A DNA stretch of 64,000 bases from Verrucomicrobiota bacterium (GTDB lineage: Bacteria; Verrucomicrobiota; Verrucomicrobiia; Limisphaerales; JADLHS01): the NCBI GenBank assembly GCA_029573725.1, contig JAKQDQ010000058.1:1-64000 (forward strand), written 5' to 3'. The notes beneath the pieces were generated by a model, which was not told where the DNA came from, ran no database searches, and saw nothing but the letters and a program-made list of their open reading frames with translations. Each line of letters starts with the position of its first letter. Position 1 is the first letter of the stretch. A program made the translations under genes and the position numbers. Positions 1 through 8,040 of this stretch are shown one piece after another.

Positions 1-87
1 GGGCACGCCCGCCCCATAATACGCCACCGTCGCGTAGTCGAAAAAACTGCCGCTGCCGGTGGAAGAGCCGGTGACGAAGACGTTGCG
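1..87 (-). other. Inverted fragment of the adjacent propeller repeat
   Basis: Read on the minus strand, this stretch is a clean open piece of the same repeat that fills 85-1199 on the plus strand: it encodes GNVFVTGSSTGSG, then DYATVAY, then GAGVP. The switch from minus to plus orientation occurs at about 85-86, where the two arms share only the dinucleotide GC. Either this is the tail of a divergent or head-to-head second copy, a real local inversion, or a chimeric join made at the end of a contig that collapsed inside the repeat. Its position at the very edge of the window favours the last explanation. Confidence 0.8.
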
Positions 88-1199
88 ACGGTGGCGTATT
101 CTGGGGCGGGCGTGCCCTTGTGGACCAATCGTTACAACGGCCCGGGCAACGGCATTGACTCGGCCACAGCCGTGGCGGTGGATGGCAGCGGCAACGTCTT
201 CGTCACGGGCTCTTCCACCGGCAGCGGCAGCTCCCTCGACTACGCGACGGTGGCGTATTCGGGGGCGGGCGTGCGCTTGTGGACCAAGCGTTACTACGGC
301 CCGGGCAACGGCAATGACTCGGCCACGGCCGTGGCGGTGGATGGCAGCGGCAACGTCTTCGTCACCGGCGCTTCCATCGGCAGCGGCGGTAACTCCGGCT
401 ACGCGACGGTGGCGTATTCGGGGGCAGGCGTGCCCTTGTGGACCAATCGCTACAACGGCCCGGGCAACAGTCATGACCAAGCCTACGCCGTGGTGGTGGA
501 TGGCAGCGGCAACGTCTTCGTCACGGGCGCTTCCATCGGCAGCGGCGGTGCCTGGGACTACGCGACGGTGGCGTATTCGGGGGCGGGCGTGCCCTTGTGG
601 ACCAATCGTTATAACGGCCCGGGGAACGGCATTGACTCGGCCACAGCCGTGGCGGTGGATGGCAGCGGCAACGTCTTCGTCACCGGCTCTTCCACCGGCA
701 GCGGCGGTAACTCCGACTACGCGACGGTGGCGTATTCTGGGGCGGGCGTGCCCTTGTGGACCAATCGTTACAACGGCCCGGGCAACAGCCATGACCAGGC
801 CTACGCCGTGGCGGTGGATGGCAGCGGCAACGTCTTCTCACGGGCTATTCCACCGGCAGCGGCAGTTCCTCCGACTACGCGACGGTGGCGTATTCTGGGG
901 CGGGTGTGCCCTTGTGGACCAATCGCTACAACGGCCCGGGGAACGGTTCGGACCAGGCCCGCGCCATGGCGGTGGATGACAGCGGCAACGTCTTCGTCAC
1001 GGGCGATTCCACCGGCAGCGGCGGTAACTCCGACTACGCGACGGTGGGGTATTCGGGCACGGGCCTGCCCTTGTGGACCAATCGTTACAACGGCCCGGGC
1101 AACAGCGATGACCAGGCCCGCGCCGTGGCGGTGGATGGCAGCGGCAACGTCTTCGTCACCGGCGATTCCACCGGCAGCGGCAGTGGCTGGGACTACGCG
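85..1199 (+). repeat. Tandem array of seven 159-bp coding repeats
   Basis: The marker GCGACGGTGGCGTATT or close variants begins at 85, 244, 403, 562, 721, 879, 1038 and, degenerate, at 1197. Spacing is 159, 159, 159, 159, 158, 159 and 159 bp, so each unit is 53 codons, and the only 158-bp unit carries the frameshift. Units are nearly identical at DNA level, with changes clustered at the loop codons (GIDSAT/SHDQAY/SDDQAR and SSTGSGSS/ASIGSGGN), which points to recent expansion or ongoing homogenisation by recombination. Confidence 0.9.
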
Positions 1200-1556
1200 A
1201 CAATTTGTTACAGTAGCGGCCAGGTATCCTATACACCCACGAATGGATTCATCGGCGTGGACACTTTCACCTACGTCATGCAGGACGGTTACGGGCTGAC
1301 TTACACCGGGACGGTGGCGGTGGCGGTGGGCGTGGTGGCGAATGTGATCACGGCGACGCCGACGCCGGGCGGCGAGGTGCAACTCGGCTATTACGGCCTG
1401 CCGGGCCAGAGGTATGTGTTGGAGCGCACGCTCAATCTGACACCGCCCGCGTGGTCTCCGCAGCAGACGAACGCCGCGGCGGCGAACGGCGCGCTCACGT
1501 TCACCTACCTCCCGGTTGGGAACTCGACCTTCTGGCGCATCCGTTCCGCGCCGTGA
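85..1556 (+). pseudogene. Secreted SBBP-type beta-propeller repeat protein, 5' end missing and frameshifted
   Basis: Only the 3' part is present; the signal peptide is not in the window. From 85 the frame reads seven units of about 53 residues with the pattern YATVAYSGAGVPLWTNRYNG, VAVDGSGNVFVTG, typical of SBBP/beta-propeller surface proteins. A single G is missing between 837 and 838 (the other units have TTCGTCACGGG, this one TTCTCACGGG), which shifts the gene from frame 1 to frame 3; the sense then continues to 1556. After the last unit, residues GQVSYTPTNGF and DTFTYVMQDG form only the C-terminal half of a cadherin-like/Big_9 domain, then about 75 residues resemble the C-terminal domain of the protein at 44725-47493 (RYVLE, then FWRIRSAP). 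Likely an adhesin or surface-layer-like protein. The frameshift may be real decay, phase variation or a sequencing error in a repeat. Confidence 0.75.
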
Positions 1557-2010
1557 GCGGACGGCAACTTTGAAGCCGGCCGGGCCGGATTTCCATTTCC
1601 GCCGACAAAACCGAACTGGCGTTTCGCTTTGCTGGAGGTCGCCGTTTTCGTTCCGCGCGCGGCCCCACCGGGGAAGAAGCGACCTAGGCGTGGTGGCGAC
1701 AATTTCAACGCAAAGAGGCAAAGACGCAGAGACGCGAAGGAGGGGTTGCCCTCCTTGCGTCTTTGCCCCTTGGCGGCTTTGCGTTAACTCCGGCTATGTT
1801 TGCTGTCCCCTCCTGCCGGAGCTGGATTTTGATTTGGGTTTTGGTTCCACAAACAGGCCACGCCTACGGCCCTGGTGATGTAGGAGACGACGTAAGGAGT
1901 CTCCACATTTCTGCGGTTTGCGTCGCGTCACCTCGGCGCCTACAAACGACAAGTTTCGCCTCTGCGCTTTCATATTCTGCGCCATCGGCGTATGGTGCGG
2001 AACATTTTAC
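1557..2010. other. Intergenic region with palindromic elements, no gene seen
   Basis: Apart from the palindrome at 1707-1785 the gap holds a short stem GGAGAC/GTCTCC at 1883-1904. Open frames here have no recognisable protein. The in-frame upstream extension of purD (from 1918) lies in this palindromic DNA and is not believed. Confidence 0.6.
1707..1785. repeat. Imperfect palindrome, REP-like AACGCAAAG element
   Basis: The left arm starts AACGCAAAGAGGCAAAGACG and runs to GAAGGAGGG; the right arm CCCTCCTTGCGTCTTTGCCC to GGCTTTGCGTT is its near reverse complement, giving a hairpin of about 35 bp per arm with a short loop at about 1745. It is non-coding and sits between two genes. Family knowledge: similar AACGCAAAGACGC palindromes are scattered in many environmental bacterial genomes. 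A single copy was noticed here. Confidence 0.7.
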
Positions 2011-3300
2011 ATGAAGATTTTGGTCATCGGGTCAGGCGGACGCGAGCACGCGCTGGTGTGGAAGCTGGCGCAATCGCCGCACGTTACGCAAATGGGGTGC
2101 GCGCCGGGGAATGCGGGGATCGCCCGGGAGCGGGTCGCCCGGAACGGTCGCGCCGTGGAATGCATCAACCTGGGAGCGGAAGATCTGCCGGGGCTGCTCG
2201 CGTTTGCGCAAGAGAAGAAAATTGATTTTACCGTCGTCGGCCCGGACAACCCGCTCGCGCTGGGCATTGTGGATTTGTTTCAACAGCACGGTTTGAAAAT
2301 CTGGGGGGTGAACCGGAAGGCGGCCCAATTCGAATCGTCCAAGGTTTTCTCGCAACAGTTCATGGCCAAATACGGCATTCCGACGGCGGCCGCCGGAACT
2401 TTCGACGAACCTGCGGCGGCAAAAAAATTTGCCGCCACGCTCGGAGGCCGCTGCGTGGTCAAGGCGGATGGTTTGGCGCTGGGCAAGGGCGTCCTGCTGT
2501 GTCAGAGCCAGCGGGAGGCCGAGACGGCGGTGGAAGAAATCATGGTCGGCCGGGCATTTGGCACGGCGGGCGCGCGCGTGGTGATCCAGGAATTCCTCGA
2601 AGGCACGGAAACTTCCCTGCACGCCTTGTGTGACGGCACCACCGCCCGGCTGTTTCCCACCTCCCAGGATCACAAACGCGCGCTGGATGGCGATCGCGGT
2701 TTGAATACCGGCGGGATGGGAGCCTGCTCGCCCACGCCTTTTCTCACGGACCTCCAGCTGGCCGGGGTTGCGCGGCAGATTCTTGATCCCTTTTTGCGCG
2801 GTTGCGCTGCCGAAGGGATTGATTTTCGCGGGCTGCTTTATCCCGGCATCATGCTGACCCGGGACGGTCCGAAAGTGCTGGAGTTTAATGCGCGCTTTGG
2901 AGACCCGGAAACACAGGTATATCTGACGCGGTTGGAAAATGATCTGGTGGAACTGCTCGATGCCAGCGCGGGCGGCACGCTGGCGCGGCACGAATTGAAG
3001 TGGAAACCCGAAGCCAGCGTGTGCGTTGTCATGGCCAGCCACGGGTATCCGGGCCGCTACGCCAAGGGCAAGATCATCACCGGGCTGGATTCGGCCAGCC
3101 AGTTGCCCGGAACAAAAGTTTTCCATGCCGGCACGGCCTGGCAGGAGGGGCGCATCGTAACCCAGGGCGGTCGCGTTCTGGGCGTGACCGCGCTCGGCCG
3201 GGATTTGCGTGCGGCGCAGGCGGCGGCTTATGCCGCGGTGGAAGCGATTCACTTTGAGGGCGCGCATTTCCGACGCGACATTGCGGCCAAGGCGGTGTGA
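2011..3300 (+). CDS. purD: Phosphoribosylamine-glycine ligase (GARS)
   Basis: Second step of de novo purine synthesis: joins glycine to 5-phosphoribosylamine with ATP, in the cytoplasm. The 429-residue length is normal. Visible signatures are the N-terminal GSGGREHAL (residues 7-15), the ATP-grasp segment VKADGLALGKG (150-160), the family signature around RGLNTGGMGA (229-238), and FNARFGDPETQ near residue 295 for metal/ATP binding. I start at ATG 2011 because MKILVIGSGGREHA is the family N-terminus; the longer frame from 1918 reaches into repeats. No clear Shine-Dalgarno precedes it. A strong terminator follows at 3314. No other purine gene is adjacent, so it appears to stand alone. Confidence 0.97.
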   Translation: MKILVIGSGGREHALVWKLAQSPHVTQMGCAPGNAGIARERVARNGRAVECINLGAEDLPGLLAFAQEKKIDFTVVGPDNPLALGIVDLFQQHGLKIWGVNRKAAQFESSKVFSQQFMAKYGIPTAAAGTFDEPAAAKKFAATLGGRCVVKADGLALGKGVLLCQSQREAETAVEEIMVGRAFGTAGARVVIQEFLEGTETSLHALCDGTTARLFPTSQDHKRALDGDRGLNTGGMGACSPTPFLTDLQLAGVARQILDPFLRGCAAEGIDFRGLLYPGIMLTRDGPKVLEFNARFGDPETQVYLTRLENDLVELLDASAGGTLARHELKWKPEASVCVVMASHGYPGRYAKGKIITGLDSASQLPGTKVFHAGTAWQEGRIVTQGGRVLGVTALGRDLRAAQAAAYAAVEAIHFEGAHFRRDIAAKAV

Positions 3301-3313
3301 AGCGCGGGGTGAA

Positions 3314-3346
3314 CCCGGCGCGGAAACCCGCGCCGGGCGCTTTTTT
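3314..3346 (+). terminator. Intrinsic terminator of purD
   Basis: CCCGGCGCGG, loop AAAC or similar, CCGCGCCGGG, then CGC and six T. A perfect GC-rich stem of about nine or ten pairs followed by a T run, 13 bp after the purD stop. It lies inside the longest possible frame of the next gene, which supports the later start at 3384. Confidence 0.9.
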
Positions 3347-3383
3347 AATGCATTTCCGAGCGACGGACGTTAAGTACTGGGCC

Positions 3384-4526
3384 ATGCGGGATTCGATGTT
3401 TGCGCACTGGTTGGCGTTGGTGGCCGGGTGGCTTTGCCTGGCCTGGGTTTCCCCGGTCGTTGCGGATGAACCGCCGCGGCGGCCCCGGGCGCGCGAGCTC
3501 GGCATCGTCATCGGCACCCTGCCCACCGGGCCGCTCAATGCCATCACGGATGTGCCCGGTGTCCGGGTGGGACACGTGACTCTGCAGGAAGGCGTGCATC
3601 TCAATACCGGAGTGACCGCGATCCTGCCGCATGCCGGGAATTTATTTCAGGAGCGTGTGCCGGCCGCCGTGTTCGTCGGAAACGGGTTTGGCAAATTGCT
3701 CGGAGTGACGCAGGTGGAGGAGTTGGGCGAGTTGGAGACCCCCGTGTTGTTGACCGGCACGTTGAGCGTCTGGAAGGCAGCGGATGCGATGGTGGACTGG
3801 ATGTTACGGCAACCCGGAATGGAGGCCGTGCGCTCAATCAACCCGGTGGTGGGTGAAACCAACGACGGCTTTTTGAGCGACATTCGGGCCCGCCCCATCC
3901 GGGCCGAGCACGTGGTCCAGGCCCTGGAAACGGCACAGGGCGGCCCCGTTGCCGAGGGAACGGTTGGCGCCGGCACCGGCACCACGGCTTTTGGTTTCAA
4001 GGGCGGGATCGGGACAAGCTCCCGGCAACTGCCCCGGGAGCAGGGCGGTTACGTGGTGGGGGTGCTGGTGCAAAGCAATTTCGGCGGAGATTTGACCGTG
4101 GCCGGAGTGCGTGTGGAACCGGAATTGCCGCGGCTGCCGCCGGCGGCCAATCCCGGCGGCGACGGCAGCATCATGATCATTGTGGCCACCGATGCGCCCT
4201 TGAGTGCGCGCAATTTGCGGCGTCTGGCCGCGCGCACGATGGCCGGGCTGGCGCGCACCGGGTCGAGCTTGTCCAATGGTTCGGGCGATTATGCGCTCGC
4301 GTTTTCCACCGCCGAGGAATGTCGGCGGCGCCAGGGCGGAACTCCCCGGGGCGGGGTGGCCTTGCCGAATGAAGCGATGTCGCCACTGTTCCGCGCGGCG
4401 GCGGATGCGACGGAGGAGGCGGTGCTCAATTCATTGTTTCGCGCCACCACCGTCACGGGTCACCGGGGGGTGGCCCGGGCCCTGCCGGTGGAGTCGTTGC
4501 GCGGGGTGGGGGTGCGCCACCGGTGA
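3384..4526 (+). CDS. P1 family peptidase (DmpA/BapA type, L-aminopeptidase/D-esterase), exported
   Basis: Homologue of the self-processing Ntn-type aminopeptidases DmpA and BapA, which act on N-terminal residues including D- or beta-amino acid peptides. From ATG 3384 the protein has 380 residues and begins with a signal peptide (MRDSMFAHW, hydrophobic core, then VVADEP). Family motifs: GPLNAITDVPGVRVGH (49-64), GETNDGFL (157-164), the glycine-rich GAGTGTTAFGFKGGIGTSSR (195-214), VLVQSNFG, and GGDGS followed by IMIIVATDAP. By analogy with DmpA the chain should cleave before Ser262 in GDGS, making that Ser the N-terminal nucleophile. The upstream frame from 3297 would run through the purD terminator. 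Substrate unknown. Confidence 0.88.
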   Translation: MRDSMFAHWLALVAGWLCLAWVSPVVADEPPRRPRARELGIVIGTLPTGPLNAITDVPGVRVGHVTLQEGVHLNTGVTAILPHAGNLFQERVPAAVFVGNGFGKLLGVTQVEELGELETPVLLTGTLSVWKAADAMVDWMLRQPGMEAVRSINPVVGETNDGFLSDIRARPIRAEHVVQALETAQGGPVAEGTVGAGTGTTAFGFKGGIGTSSRQLPREQGGYVVGVLVQSNFGGDLTVAGVRVEPELPRLPPAANPGGDGSIMIIVATDAPLSARNLRRLAARTMAGLARTGSSLSNGSGDYALAFSTAEECRRRQGGTPRGGVALPNEAMSPLFRAAADATEEAVLNSLFRATTVTGHRGVARALPVESLRGVGVRHR

Positions 4527-4556
4527 GAGCGGCGCGCCGACCCGGAAAAACGAGCA

Positions 4557-4595
4557 CCCGCAACAAAGTTAATGTTGCGGGCGTTCGGCGTTTTG
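4557..4595 (+). terminator. Probable terminator after the P1 peptidase gene
   Basis: Stem CCCGCAACA (4557-4565), loop AAGTTAA, TGTTGCGGG (4573-4581), then CGTTCGGCGTTTTG. Nine perfect pairs, but the T run is short and offset, so termination is likely rather than certain. Confidence 0.6.
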
Positions 4596-4721
4596 TATTC
4601 AGACTTTTGCAAAACCTCCCTGCAAGTAGAGTGATCCATTTCCCGCAGGGGCGCACTCCGCGGTTTGCGAAAGATTTGCGGTGACTTGCGGGAAGCGGCG
4701 GCAGGCCGCAGACTTCACGGC

Positions 4722-6131
4722 ATGTGGGACGACACGATAGCCGCCATTGCCACGCCATTGGGCGAAGGCGGGCTGGCGATCATCCGGCTTTCCGGTCCGG
4801 CTGCCTTGCGCGTGGCGGACCGGGTGTTCGTGCCGGCCGGCCGGCGTGCGCCCCGCCCCAGCCAGGCCGCGAGTCACACGTTGCATTACGGTCACGTGGT
4901 GCGCGGGACGATACGGGTGGATGAAGTGCTTTGCGCCGTCATGCGCGCCCCGCGCACGTTCACGCGCGAAGACGTGGTGGAGATCACCTGCCACGGCGGG
5001 GTGCTGGCCAGCAAGGCCGTGCTGGAAACGGTGCTGGCAAATGGCGCGCGGCTGGCGCATCCGGGGGAATTCACGCAGCGCGCCTTTCTGAACGGGCGCA
5101 TTGATCTGGCGCAGGCCGAAGCGGTGGCGGATTTGATCCAGGCCCGCACGGAACTGGCCTTGAGCGCCGCGAACGAACAGTTGGCGGGCAAACTGTCACA
5201 ACGGATCCGTCAGTTGCGCGATGACCTGATGCAAACACTGGCGCATATCGAGGCCCACCTGGATTTTCCGGAAGAGGATATTGCCCCGCACACCCGCACC
5301 CAGCTGGCCGGGCGGGTGGCCGGCGCGATGGCGTGGGTGGCGGAGTTGTTGCGCACCGCGCCGGAGGGCCGGATTTTGCGGCGGGGCATCCGGGCGGCGA
5401 TCATTGGCCGGCCCAACGCGGGCAAATCCAGCTTGCTGAACCAACTGCTGGGACACGAGCGCGCCATTGTTTCGCCCGTGCCCGGGACGACGCGGGACAC
5501 AATTGAGGAAACGGCCAGCGTGCGGGGGATTCCGGTGGTGTTCATTGACACCGCCGGCTTGCGTGAAGTGCGGGATGACATCGAGGGCGAAGGAGTGCGC
5601 CGCAGCCGGGAAGCCCTGGCGCGGGCCGAGTTGATTTTGCACGTGCTGGATGGCAGCGAGCCGTTGCATTCCACGGACACGCAGTTACTCACGGAGTTTG
5701 CCGGGAAGAGCCGGATCCTCGTGTGCAACAAATGCGATCTGCCTGCGCAGTTGGTTTTACCGGAGGCAATTCGGGAGCGCCCCGCTCCTCCAGCCGCCAC
5801 CGGGCACGGACTCGCGCCATGCGTTCGCATTTCCAGTAAAACGGGCGCGGGGCTGGAGCTGCTCAAGGACGCGATCGAGGCGGCAATATGGTCGGGGCGG
5901 GTGCCGGCGGGTATGGCCCAGGTCACCATCAATGCGCGTCATCAGGACGCGTTGAAGCGCGCGCAGGAGAGCCTGCAACTGGCGCGGGAGGCGATCCAGG
6001 CGGAAACGTCGTTGGAATTTGTGGCCTTGGACCTGCGCCAGGGCATTAACGCCATTGGCGAGATTGTGGGGCAGACGACGACCGAGGATTTGTTGACCAC
6101 AATCTTCAGCCAGTTCTGCATTGGAAAATAG
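4722..6131 (+). CDS. mnmE: tRNA uridine-5-carboxymethylaminomethyl modification GTPase MnmE (TrmE)
   Basis: With MnmG (not in the window) it installs the cmnm5 modification on wobble U34 of tRNAs. The 469-residue protein shows the N-terminal formyl-THF-binding domain starting DTIAAIATPLGEGG, the helical domain, and the inserted G domain: P-loop GRPNAGKSS at 229-237, switch PGTTRDT, DTAGL from 276, NKCD from 336. It ends in FCIGK, the family C-terminus whose Cys is essential in characterised members. Start ATG 4722 matches the family N-terminus; the frame upstream to 4665 is not needed. The stop is only 7 bp from the convergent hydrolase stop. Confidence 0.97.
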   Translation: MWDDTIAAIATPLGEGGLAIIRLSGPAALRVADRVFVPAGRRAPRPSQAASHTLHYGHVVRGTIRVDEVLCAVMRAPRTFTREDVVEITCHGGVLASKAVLETVLANGARLAHPGEFTQRAFLNGRIDLAQAEAVADLIQARTELALSAANEQLAGKLSQRIRQLRDDLMQTLAHIEAHLDFPEEDIAPHTRTQLAGRVAGAMAWVAELLRTAPEGRILRRGIRAAIIGRPNAGKSSLLNQLLGHERAIVSPVPGTTRDTIEETASVRGIPVVFIDTAGLREVRDDIEGEGVRRSREALARAELILHVLDGSEPLHSTDTQLLTEFAGKSRILVCNKCDLPAQLVLPEAIRERPAPPAATGHGLAPCVRISSKTGAGLELLKDAIEAAIWSGRVPAGMAQVTINARHQDALKRAQESLQLAREAIQAETSLEFVALDLRQGINAIGEIVGQTTTEDLLTTIFSQFCIGK

Positions 6132-6138
6132 CGGGAAC

Positions 6139-6876
6139 TCAACGCTGAAACCTGCCGGTCCGGAGAAAACAGAGCGTTTGCTGGATGACGGTTTTGTTCT
6201 TCATCATCAATGGATGCGTGGTGCGCAGGACCAGATGGTCCGTCATGCCCTCCAGCCTGGTGCGCTCCACGGAAACCTTGCCGTCATCCGCGCCAGGAAG
6301 GAACAGGAGGCTGTTGATCCAATTGATGGAACGGTTGCCGGCGATGATGCCGATTTCGACCCGGGGTGTCCCGAGCCGGCGCGCGCCCGAATCCGCTCCG
6401 GTGCCGAGTTCGCTGCCGGCCGGTCCGTTGATTTTGCGGAACAACCACCACGAACCCAGCCGGTCCACAATCTCGCTGCCTTGATTGGGCGGTCCCAGCA
6501 TGACGATGCGTCCGGTGTCCGGTTGCGGATGGCGCGCCAGATAATCGCGTATCAACAGGCCGCCGAGGGAATGGCCGACGAAATGGAGGCGGGTGGCGCC
6601 GGCGCTGCGGGCGTCGCGCAGGGCGGGCGCGAGCACGGCTTCGCTCAGGTTGGTGATGGTGTTGGTGCGCGAGGGATAATCAAGGTTCCAGACATGGTAG
6701 CCCGCCTGGGTGAGGGCGCGTTCCAGCCGGTGCATGGAAGTGCTGGACCGGCACAGGCCGTGCAGGAGGATGACGTGTTCGTTCATGGGGGCGGCGGACG
6801 CGGCCAGCGTGACGGCGCTCAACCAGCCACCCAGCCGGCGGCACCATCGGTTTGCGGATGGGCGACCGATGCGCAT
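6139..6876 (-). CDS. Exported alpha/beta hydrolase, PGAP1/lipase-like
   Basis: From ATG 6876 the 245-residue protein starts with a basic then hydrophobic segment (MRIGRPSANRW, LSAVTLAASAA), a plausible signal peptide. The mature part begins MNEHVILLHGL with the oxyanion HG motif and has the nucleophile elbow GHSLGG, followed by MLGPPNQGSE, seen in triacylglycerol lipase and PGAP1-like esterases that act on lipids or acyl groups. The acid residue and the histidine (DDGKVSV and DHLVL near the C-terminus) can be placed plausibly. It lies 22 bp downstream of nadA on the same strand, so the two may be co-transcribed, with no obvious functional link. Longer starts overlap nadA. Substrate unknown. 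Confidence 0.8.
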   Translation of the reverse strand: MRIGRPSANRWCRRLGGWLSAVTLAASAAPMNEHVILLHGLCRSSTSMHRLERALTQAGYHVWNLDYPSRTNTITNLSEAVLAPALRDARSAGATRLHFVGHSLGGLLIRDYLARHPQPDTGRIVMLGPPNQGSEIVDRLGSWWLFRKINGPAGSELGTGADSGARRLGTPRVEIGIIAGNRSINWINSLLFLPGADDGKVSVERTRLEGMTDHLVLRTTHPLMMKNKTVIQQTLCFLRTGRFQR

Positions 6877-6898
6877 GGCCGTCAAGCCGCGGCCCGGG

Positions 6899-7936
6899 TC
6901 AACGGCCGGGACGCGCGCAGATTTCCAGCATGCGATCAATCGGCAGCCGGGCGCGCTTCAGGATGTCCTCCGGCAATTCCACCCGCGGCGCGAGATGTTT
7001 CATGCAGTCGCGCACTTTCTCCAGGGTGTTCATCTTCATGAATTTGCACTCGCTGCAGCGGCAACGGTCGGCCGGCATGTGGTTGACATCTTCGGTGGGC
7101 GTGCAGAAGAACTGCTTGTCGGGGCACTCCTTTTGCAGCCGGGTGATGATGCCGGATTCGGTGACGATGACGAATTTCTTGGCCGGGTCCGTTTTGCAGA
7201 ACTCGATCATCTTTTGCGTGGAGCAGACGACATCGGCCAGCTGGCGCACCGCGCGCAAGCTTTCCGGATGGACCACAATTTTGGCGTCCGGATATTTTGT
7301 TTTGGCGCGGAGCAGGGCGTCGCGCTGGAAATCCACATGTAAATAACAGTTGCCCTTCCAGAGCGTCATCGGCCGCCCGGTTTGTTCGATGACCCATTCG
7401 CCAAGATTTTGATCGGGCACAAAGAGCAGGTCCTTGTCTGGAGGGGCGGCTTTGACGATTTTTTCCGCACTGCCACTGGTGACGATCACGTCGGAGAGCG
7501 CCTTCACTGCGGCGCTGCAATTGATATAGGCAATGGTCCAGAAATTGGGATTGGTGGCCTGCAATTCGGCGAGTTTGGGCGCAGGACAACTGGCTTCCAG
7601 CGAGCAACCGGCGTTCTTGTCCGGCAGCACGACGATTTTATCCGGGTTAAGGATTTTGGCAGTTTCCGCCATGAAATGCACCCCGCAGAAGACGATGACC
7701 CGGGCGTCGGTGCGGGCGGCTTGCTGGGCGAGGCCGAGCGAGTCGCCCACGTAATCCGCGACTTCCTGAATTTCGGCCACCTGATAATTATGCGCGAGAA
7801 TGACGGCGTTGAGCCGTTGCTTGAGTTCCAAAACCTCGGTCGCCAGCGGGCCGAATTTTTCGGGGCTCATGGCTGGACGCATTTGGAGTTCACCCAAATC
7901 CACCGGCCCGACTTCGCTGGTTGCAGTCATGGGCAT
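6899..7936 (-). CDS. nadA: Quinolinate synthase A
   Basis: Condenses iminoaspartate with dihydroxyacetone phosphate to quinolinate, in de novo NAD synthesis; uses a [4Fe-4S] cluster. Motifs: ILAHNYQ near the N-terminus, GDSLGLA, VFCGVHFMAETAK with the first cluster Cys, PDKNAGCSLE, YINCSAAVKA, VTSGSA, HPESL, ESGI, and the C-terminal CSECKFMKMNTLEK with the last cluster Cys. I take ATG 7936 (MPMTATSE); ATG 7930 is equally possible, and a longer frame to 7984 adds a poorly conserved lead. nadB and nadC are not in the window. Confidence 0.95.
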   Translation of the reverse strand: MPMTATSEVGPVDLGELQMRPAMSPEKFGPLATEVLELKQRLNAVILAHNYQVAEIQEVADYVGDSLGLAQQAARTDARVIVFCGVHFMAETAKILNPDKIVVLPDKNAGCSLEASCPAPKLAELQATNPNFWTIAYINCSAAVKALSDVIVTSGSAEKIVKAAPPDKDLLFVPDQNLGEWVIEQTGRPMTLWKGNCYLHVDFQRDALLRAKTKYPDAKIVVHPESLRAVRQLADVVCSTQKMIEFCKTDPAKKFVIVTESGIITRLQKECPDKQFFCTPTEDVNHMPADRCRCSECKFMKMNTLEKVRDCMKHLAPRVELPEDILKRARLPIDRMLEICARPGR

Positions 7937-8040
7937 AGAATATGGTTGAACGCCGGAGGCGTCAATTTCGAGCGCGGCACGCATCGCGCATCCGGTCGGG
8001 ACGTGACGCTGGAGGCGGCGGCGCAGCGAGTTCCGGTGGG

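Noticed and set aside
85..1199. Regular repeats considered as a CRISPR array
   Set aside because: The period is 159 bp, units are coding throughout and nearly identical with no spacer pattern.
1918..2010. N-terminal extension of purD from 1918
   Set aside because: Lies in intergenic DNA with a palindromic stem; purD motifs begin only at 2011.
3297..3383. Longer start of the P1 peptidase at 3297
   Set aside because: It overlaps purD and would encode the purD terminator; the signal peptide starts at 3384.
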